Source of the DNA: Ancistrus triradiatus
Taxonomy: Eukaryota; Chordata; Actinopteri; Siluriformes; Loricariidae
Assembly (NCBI GenBank): GCA_025084515.1
Contig: JAJAGP010000368.1
Span: 372,001 to 436,000 of the forward strand
Reading direction: 5' to 3'
DNA: 64,000 nucleotides
Below, one piece after another: positions 57,321 through 64,000 of the stretch. Below the pieces are notes generated by a model that saw only the letters and a list, made by a program, of their open reading frames with translations, did not search any database and was not told the DNA's origin. Made by a program: the position numbers and the translations under genes. Position 1 is the stretch's first letter. The number at the start of each line of letters is the position of its first letter.

Positions 57321-57892
57321 CAACCCGAACCCCAAAGGTTGGGTCAGCATGGAAAATGCAAATAAAATATAAGCATAAAATACAAATATATTCCTTACAT
57401 TTCCTTTAACTATTATTTCATTGCAGACAGTGTGAACTCAAGATATTTCAGTTCTTTTTCTGGTCAACATTCATTTAATTTGTTAATAAGCATTCATTCC
57501 TGAATTTCAGGCCTGCAACACATTCCAAAATGTGGCAATTTAGAGCTAGTAATGAGGTTAAAAAACCCCTAAATGATGTGATTTCAAACAAATAATGTCA
57601 ACAGGTGATTATAATCATGATTTTGTACAAAAGCAGCATCCACAAAAGGCTGAGTCTTTGGGGAGTAAAGATGGGCAGATGATTTCCAGTTTATCAACAG
57701 ATGTGTAAAAAAAATATTGAAATGTTTAAATCATTATACAATTCAAGGAATCTAGAAGAATGACCAGAAAAAAATATATTGGGTTCATACTGTCTGTAAT
57801 GAAATAAAAGTAAAAGGAAATGTAAGGAACACTGCATATATTTCTTTATTTGCATTTTCCATACCGTCCCAACTTTTTCTGATTTGAGGTTG
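57321..57892 (+). mobile_element. Tc1 family H, short internally deleted copy
   Basis: The ends are CAACCCGAACCCCAAAGG and CTGATTTGAGGTTG with TA on both sides (57319-57320, 57893-57894). The length is 572 bp. It contains both subterminal regions ('catttcctttaactatta' and 'actgtctgtaatgaaataa') and a scrap of 5' transposase sequence. No usable frame. Confidence 0.85.
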
Positions 57893-58154
57893 TAGATCAG
57901 AAATCCAGTAAATTCAAGAAAGCCAAAAAACAGGTGACGCAGCAATCTATGCAATCAGAAGATCTTTATTAATATGTGAAAAGTAATTATATATAATAGT
58001 CAAAATGGTCTGAAATCTTAGAATGCTGAGGTTTTATATATGGCTGCATACACACCAAGCTGGTCTCTGACATAGATAAGAACTCACACAAGTCAGTCCA
58101 TGCAAATATTTTCCTCTGTTCAGCAGAAGAAGAATCTTAAATTAATATCTGGAG
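57893..58154. other. unassigned DNA
   Basis: No feature was recognised. Confidence 0.4.
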
Positions 58155-58745
58155 CAGTGTAACCATGTTCTGTGGAGTGACTGATGTGTCTGATGGACAA
58201 GTTTTGGTTTGGCAAATGCTAGGAGAACGTTACCTGCTTGACTACACTGTGCCAACTGTAATGTTTAGTGGAGGAGGGATAATGCTATGGATTTGTTTTT
58301 CAGGGGTTGGTCAGGGGTTAAAGGAAAACCTTAATGCTTCATCATACCATGTCATTTTGGACAATTGAATGCTCCCAACTTTGTGGGAGGCCCTTTTCTG
58401 TTCCAGCATGACAGTGCCCCAGTGTACAAAGCAGGTCCATAAAGGCATAGTTGGGTGGGTTTGGTGTGGAAGAATTTGACTAGTCCACACAGACCTCTGA
58501 CCTCAAGCACCTTTGGGATGAACTAGAATGGAGACTGCAAGCCAGGTTCTCTTTTCCAAAATCAATGTCTGACCTCACAAATGGACTTCTGGATAAATGG
58601 GCAAAAATTCTCACAGACATACTCCAATATCTTGTGCAAAGCATTCCCAGAAGAGTGGAAGCAGTTATATGGATTTAGAAAGGGATGTCATAAATGCTCC
58701 TGTAGGTGTAATGTGTAGGTGTCCAAATACTTTTGTCCATATAGT
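58155..58745 (+). mobile_element. Tc1 family I, 3' half with decayed transposase
   Basis: The plus-strand frame 58165-58368 shows the catalytic core after the first Asp (VTVMFSGGGIMLWICFSGVG-like block). Then 'ttccagcatgacagtgccc' encodes the QHDSAP block with the second Asp (58405), and 'ctttgggatgaactagaatg' is the segment following the third acidic residue (58515). The right end 'tccaaatacttttgtcc' and ATATAGTG lead to TA at 58746-58747. The 5' half is missing. Confidence 0.75.
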
Positions 58746-58865
58746 GTATATAAAAATAGTTATATTTTAATCCCTGTTCCTATCAAAACTCATCCCTACG
58801 TGATAAGAACAAGCTAAATCAATCATTACATATCAAATGAACAATGACAAATCATAATCATTAGA

Positions 58866-59793
58866 AATGCCTCACGCAAGATCTCATCCTGTGGGGTCAA
58901 AATGATCATGAGAACGGTGAGCAAAAATCCCAGAACTACACGAAGGGACCTGACAAATGACCTGCAGAGAGCTGGGACCAAAGTAACAAAGACTACCATC
59001 AGTAACACACTACACCGAGAGGGAATCCTGCAGTGCCAGGCGTGTCCCCCTGCTTAAGCCAGTACATGTCCAGGCCCGTCTGAAGTTTGCCAGAGAGCAT
59101 ATGGATGATCCAGAAGAGGATAGGGAGAATATCATGTTGTCAGATGAAACCAAAATAGAACTTTTTGGTAAAAACTCAACTGGAGGAAGAAGAATGCTGA
59201 GTTGCAGCCCAAGAACACCATACCTACTGTGAAGCATGGGGTTGGAAACATCATGCTTTGGGGCAGTTTTTCTGCTAAGAGAACAGGATGACCGTGTTAA
59301 GGGAAGAATGAATAAGGACATGTATCGTGAGAGTTTAAACCAAAACCTCTTTCCCTCAGTGAGAGCATTGAAGATGGAACGTGACTGGGTCTTCCAGCAT
59401 GACAATGATCCCAAACTCTGTAAAAAGCATTTCAAGGTCCTGGAGTGGCCTAGCCAGTCTCCAGATCTCAACCCCATAGAAAATTTGTGGAGGGAGTTGA
59501 AAGTCCGTGTTGCCCAGCGACAGCCCCAAAACATCACTGCTCTAGATTAGATCTGCATGGAGGAATGGACCAACACACCAGCTACAGTTTGTGCAAACCT
59601 GCTGAAGACTTACAGGAAACAAATTCTTATTTTAAATTCTTTAAAAATCCTACAGTGTGATTTCCTGGATTTTTTTTCTTGTTTTGTCTCTCATAGTTGA
59701 CGTGTACCTATGATGAAAATTACAGACCTCTATCATCTTTCTAAGTAGAACTTGCACAATCAGTGGCTGACTAAATACTTTTTTGCCCCACTG
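58866..59793 (+). mobile_element. Tc1 family B, 5'-truncated copy
   Basis: It begins at the hinge ('cacgcaagatctcatcc') and continues through the first Asp (LSDETKIELFGKNS near 59135-59180) and the QHDNDPK block (59395-59415), with a 30-bp deletion just after it. The NPIENLWRELKVR block follows (59470-59510). The right end TTTTGCCCCACTG stops at 59793, with TA 59794-59795. Frame 59236-59550 covers the last parts. Frameshifts and a stop (TAG at 59548) are present. It inserted into, or recombined with, the retroviral remnant to its right. Confidence 0.82.
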
Positions 59794-59795
59794 TA

Positions 59796-60154
59796 CAAGC
59801 ATCATAGTGCAGGGAAATCAGTGATAATGGAGACATCAGGGAGGTTGGAAGGGCATACAGGGACTACTGTTAAAGGTGCACCCATGGAGTTAAAAGCAGT
59901 CATCTTCCAGTCAGTGCAAGACTCTAATTCAGAGCTCATCCTGAGCTGTTAATGATGTATATGGTACCTCCACATGGCCACTCGGTAGTTTCTCACTGTA
60001 GACACCATCATGTGTGTCTCCTAGACAAGCTTTCAGACAGAGTTATCAGACTCATACCCTTTTGGGTAGAGAAGTGGGTCATCGCTGTCACATGACATGA
60101 GCAGTCGTTTGGTAACCACAGAGACTTCCTTAGCGTGATGCTGGTGATAAGTCG
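59796..60154 (-). other. sequence downstream of the env remnant
   Basis: On the env strand this is the 3' side. No polypurine tract or LTR could be defined before the Tc1 begins, so the 3' LTR has been lost or is unrecognisable. Confidence 0.35.
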
Positions 60155-61070
60155 CTAAATAGTGGAACAACACCATATGAGTAAGAAACCCACACATGCA
60201 ATTACACCTATTATTAACAGGATCTTAATAATCTTTCCAGTCCACCCCAAAAGGGTCTCTTGTATTTGACCCCACATACCAGTCAGTAACTTAAATTGCT
60301 ATGGTCTGCATGAATCTTCTTTATCTGTGCATCACCTACTTTAGCTCAGTTGTCCATTTTAGTTGCCAGGTATGCACATGCAGCATTCAGAACCAATAAC
60401 TTTACATTCTCCATGTTGATTTGCTAGTAGTATGTCTATTGGCATTCTATTTTGCAACACCATCTTTTCCATCGCAGATAACTCATCAGTAAGGGCTAAG
60501 ATCATTTGTAGATACGTTTTCTATAAGTTTGGCGATCATAAACACTCAGCTACTCTTTCACCAGACAGCTCCTATAAGCACAAGCGCCTGTTAGATAGGT
60601 TTGTAAGTTTGAATAACTGTATAGTCGACTTGGTTCAATCTTTACCTGTAAGCTGTCTTGCAAAATCTAAATGTAAATCTAGATGAATAACCTATGTGTT
60701 TCAGCTCATGGTATATTTTGTTGTCCCAAGAGTTGTATAAAACCTTAAAATTCAACCAGTCTTCTGTGGTTGTCTGTATCCCACAAAGGGGTTAGGAGGC
60801 AGATAAGAGGATTTTGGAGGAAGGCGAGGTTTCTTTTCACCAGTGAAGCACCACTGACAGCTCTGTGTACAGTATGCCTGAACAGTCTGCTGAGCTAAGG
60901 CATCAGGGCCCTGTCAAGAGAGAAGAATAACTTCACCAGCATATTAGGTTTCCCAACACTGCCTTAGTTGCCATAAAGAAATGTAAACAACACCAAAGAA
61001 CACTGTTTGTGCTCACCTTAGAGGATAGGGGTTACATGCTTGTCATAACTAACATCTTTCTTTTCATACA
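60155..61070 (-). pseudogene. endogenous retrovirus env remnant (SU-TM, gamma-type motifs), defective
   Basis: On the minus strand, in order: a CxxC motif (CQWC, 60848-60859) in a proline-rich context, as in gammaretrovirus-type SU; then, about 400 bp downstream, a LQNR-beginning block (60443-60457) leading into C-x6-CC (60380-60405), the TM disulphide motif that pairs with the SU CxxC; then a hydrophobic membrane-spanning segment of about 25 residues (60165-60240), and a stop at 60155-60157. These are hallmarks of gamma/epsilon-type envelope glycoproteins, which mediate receptor binding and membrane fusion. The copy is dead: in the TM frame there is a stop right after the C-x6-CC block (60359-60361), at least three more before the membrane segment, and the SU part is in other frames. 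The 5' side is cut by a Tc1 starting at 61079. No gag, pol or LTR lies nearby. Confidence 0.72.
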
Positions 61071-61078
61071 GTCGTATG

Positions 61079-62621
61079 AAAAAGTTTGGGCACCCCTGAT
61101 AATTTTCATGATTTTAGTTTATAAATCATTGGTTGTTCAGATCAGCAACTTGAGTTAAATATATCATATAGCAGATGAACACAGTGATATTTGAGAAGTG
61201 AAATGAAGTTATAGGATTTACAGAAAGTGTGCAGTAATTATTCAAACAAAATTAGGCAGGTGCATAAATTTGGGCACCCCAGCAGAAAAATTACATCAAT
61301 ATTTAGTAGATCCTCATTTTGTAGAAATAACAGCCGCTAAACGCTTCCTACAGCTTCCAGTCTGGATTCTGGTTGAAGGTGCTTTGGACCATTCTTCTTT
61401 AGAAACATCTCCAGTTCAGTCATCTTTGATGGTTTCCAAGCATGGACAGCCCACATTTTCAGTAATATTCATGTCTGGGGACTGAGATGGCCATTCCAGA
61501 ACGTTGTACTGGTTCCTCTGCATGAATGCCTTAGTAGATTATGAGCAGGGTTTGGGGTCGTTGGCCTCGGTGCAACTTTGTCACTGATTCTTGAACATTG
61601 TTCTTAAGAATCTGGAGATATTAACTGGAATCCATGCGACCCTCAATTTTAACAAGATTCCTAGTACCTGCACTGGCCACACAGTCCCGCGGGCATTATG
61701 GAACCGCCACCAAATTTTACTGTGGGTAGCAAGTGTTTGTCTTGGGATGCTGTGTTCCTTTTCCGCTCCTTGTTATGTCCAAATAACTCATTTTAGTTTC
61801 ATCAGGACACAAGCATTTATTCCAAAAATGAAGCTGGATTGTCCAAATGGCTGTAGCACACCTCAAAGTGACTCTGTTTGCGGGTGTCTGACAGGAAAAG
61901 GCTTTCTTGGCATTATCTCCCATACAGCCTCTCCTTGTGCAAAGTGCGCTGTATAGTGAACGATGAACCATTCTGCAGCAAGATGAGGTTTGTAGGTCTT
62001 TGGAGTGGTCTTGTGGCTTGCATGATGTTATCACACCTCCTTCGCCTCTGCTAGCTGAGATTTTCTTGGTCATGCCACTTCGGAGTTCCTTAACTAGAAC
62101 GTGTCTTGCCATTGCCTCACTCTGTTCCCAAAGTGGAAACTGACAGCTGAAATCTCGGAGAGAGCTTTTCCTTTCCCTGCACCATGAGGTGAACAAAACC
62201 TTTGTTTTCCAGGCCATTTGAAAGTTGTTTTGAGGCGCTCCCATGTTGCCACTCTTCAGGAAGATTGCAAAGAGGAGAAAAACTTCCAATTGGCCACCTT
62301 AACACTTTCTCATAGTTGGATTCACTTGTGTATGTAGATCAAGGGTCAATGAGCTTACAAAACAAATTTTGTGTTCCAATAATTAGTGCTAAAGGTATTC
62401 AAATGACAAGGGTGCCCAAATTTATGCACTTGCCTAATTTTGTTTGAATAATTACTGGACACTTTCTGTAAAACCTATAAACTTAATGTCACTTCTCAAA
62501 TATCGCGGTGTTCATCTGCTATATGATATATTTACCTGAAATTGCTGAGCTGGACAACCAATGATTTATAAAGAAAAATCATGAAAATTATCAGGGGTGC
62601 CCAAACTTTTTCATACGACTG
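61079..62621 (-). mobile_element. Tc1 family K, complete with long IR/DR terminal repeats
   Basis: The ends CAGTCGTATGAAAAAGTTTG and CAAACTTTTTCATACGACTG are perfect complements with TA at 61077-61078 and 62622-62623. The length is 1543 bp. Inverted similarity extends about 200 bp inward, and each side carries two copies of a TTTGGGCACCCC motif (61094 and 61268 on the left). This is the IR/DR arrangement with paired transposase-binding sites. The transposase (minus strand, start near 62250) keeps recognisable stretches (MGAPQNNFQMAWKTK, 'aaagacctacaaacctc', the first-Asp block 'cctgatgaaactaaaatg' at about 61815, and the last acidic block near 61470), but in shifting frames. The 190-codon frame at 61717-62289 is only partly in the true frame. 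Confidence 0.88.
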
Positions 62622-62627
62622 TATGTA

Positions 62628-64000
62628 CACTTGCCATAAGAAATATTCAACCCCCCCAAAAAAGTAAGGATTTATAACATTAAACTTTGCAGCAGAGCTA
62701 GATCTAGCTTTAAATTACGTCTTCATTAGTTGAATGATACTGCAAATAAACAAAGTAAATGAATGACATAGTATTTATGAGTAGCAGGATATTTGGTTAA
62801 CACTGGAACAATTGTTTGTTCAATAACGTCACAATTATTTAAACTCTATATACTATATTACTGATTTTAAAACCTACTGCACCTGAAGTTGGTTTAAAAC
62901 ATAACTTCTCCATTGGGAACTCAATAACAACGATTAATTTGCTTCAGCTGTGATGTGTTTATATAAACACCACCCTGGATGTGTTGCAACCACGGTGAAG
63001 ACTAAGGAGCTGTCACAACACGTACAGAGGAGAAAGGGCAATGGCTATAAGATATCCAAGACCTTGAACATTCCTAGAGACACCAGTGGGACTGTACGCA
63101 AGTTCAAAACATAGCAGCAAACCTGCCTGGCTGTGGGAGAAAGCCCAACATTTTGTCATGAGGATTTAGCCATCTCATCAGGACTGAGAATATCTATAAT
63201 ATAAAGACTGGGACAAAGGTATCAATGATAACCAAAAGAATATCACTTAACAAAAAAAAAACTTCATAGCTGGATTCCACAATGCATACCATTCTTTACC
63301 AAGAATCACAAGAAGTGCTGACTGGAAAATCCCAGAAGGAATTTGGATAGGTTTGCAGAGTTCTAGGACACAGTTCTATGGGGTAACAAAACTGAACTGT
63401 GTGACCATATGGATCAGTGGTTTTTCTGTCTCAAGAAAGGTGAAGCTTATGATCAAAAGAATGCTGTTCCCCCACTCAACCATGGAGGAGGGTCAGTGAT
63501 GGGGTGTGGGTGTTTTTGTGATGCAGGAACTGGCAATCTTGACTATGTGACTGGCATCATGGATTCACAGAAATACCAAGCCATTCATAAGGAATGTTAT
63601 GCCTTCTGCCCTGAACTCTGTCCAATTGCATCAAAACTTGGTTAAGGAATCAGTTCTAAAATGTTCTGCAGTGGTCTTCTCAGTCTCTAGATTTAAATAG
63701 AAATTTATATCCCATAGAATATCCTTGGTGGTATTTAAAGAAAGCAGTTGTAGCACGGAAGCTCTCAAACCCCAATGAGCTACAGTAGATGAATGAGGAA
63801 AGATGACATGACTGAGGTGTTAAAAGCTTGTCAGCACTTACCAAAATTGCTTATTAGAGGTTATCAAGGCAAAAGGATAGTACTGGAAGTACTGAATTTG
63901 GGGATTGAGCAACATTGCACATGGATATTTGTCTAGAGGACTAGGTGGGTTTTTTTTTTTATTTAAACCACAAATGATGTAAACTTATGTTAACAAAATT
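62628..64000 (+). mobile_element. Tc1 family L, plus strand, right end beyond window or lost
   Basis: The left terminus CACTTGCCATAAGAAATATT follows TA 62626-62627, only 4 bp after family K ends. Transposase remnants on the plus strand: a start region near 63000 ('aagactaaggagctgtcac', 'ggcaatggctataagatat'), the hinge, then a clean frame 63409-63645. That frame begins MDQWFFCLKKGEAYDQ and contains HGGGSVMGCGCF, the block between the first and second catalytic Asp. The C-terminal block is near 63700-63880 ('agaggttatcaaggcaaaa'). Many stops are present. No matching right terminus was seen by 64000. Confidence 0.75.

Noticed and set aside
61717..62289. 190-codon minus-strand frame as an intact gene
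   Set aside because: Only its start and a few blocks are in the true transposase frame. The middle is frameshifted relative to the Tc1 family, so it is a pseudogene.

Overview
The window looks like intergenic and intronic DNA from a teleost fish, probably an otophysan such as a catfish or characin. The reasons are the very high density of Tc1/mariner DNA transposons (at least eleven families), DANA/Mermaid-like tRNA SINEs, a second tRNA SINE with a fish-type tail, L2-like LINE 3' tails, fish Ty3/gypsy and LTR pieces, and long (CA)n, (TA)n and (GA)n(GT)n microsatellites. There is no bacterial gene organisation. Almost every open frame seen is a broken transposase, an antisense shadow of one, or a microsatellite read in frame.

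The only good host-gene signal is on the minus strand at 32033-32135. There, a start codon in a strong context opens a 34-codon signal-peptide-like exon that ends at a perfect CACG|GTAAGT donor. It sits in a CpG-rich block (about 32020-32470) with two CRE half-sites upstream. If real, everything to its left is first intron or intergenic DNA of that gene. The gene itself is not identified.

Layout. 1-16.3 kb holds Tc1 copies, several nested: a Tc1 at 692-2790 contains both a LINE tail and a 561-bp solo LTR with a perfect 5-bp duplication. A decayed hAT-like pair of ends brackets 15.07-17.69 kb. 18.9-21.9 kb is a stack of four elements. 22.6-27.1 kb has CA repeats, a 1.5-kb non-autonomous hAT (8-bp duplication) and a 201-bp palindrome with identical arms and a (TA)n centre. 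28.3-29.6 kb is a DNA transposon interrupted by a 657-bp MITE and a SINE. 30.6-31.8 kb is another Tc1, followed by the candidate first exon, a compound microsatellite, a further transposon holding a foldback MITE, and a 165-bp satellite-like array (34.3-35.0 kb). 36.4-37.6 kb is an internally deleted Ty3/gypsy pol. 40.05-42.72 kb is an LTR-like composite carrying in-frame minisatellites. 45.4-59.8 kb has more Tc1 copies, LINE pieces and unassigned DNA. 60.15-61.07 kb is the decayed env of an endogenous retrovirus with gamma-type SU and TM motifs, followed by two abutting Tc1 copies to the window end.

The parts do not form a pathway. What links them is insertion order: the nesting gives a relative chronology, and several elements (internally deleted copies that keep both ends) are typical passengers mobilised in trans by autonomous Tc1, hAT or other transposases. 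Families are labelled A-M here by shared terminal sequence within the window. Database names would need a Repbase/Dfam search.
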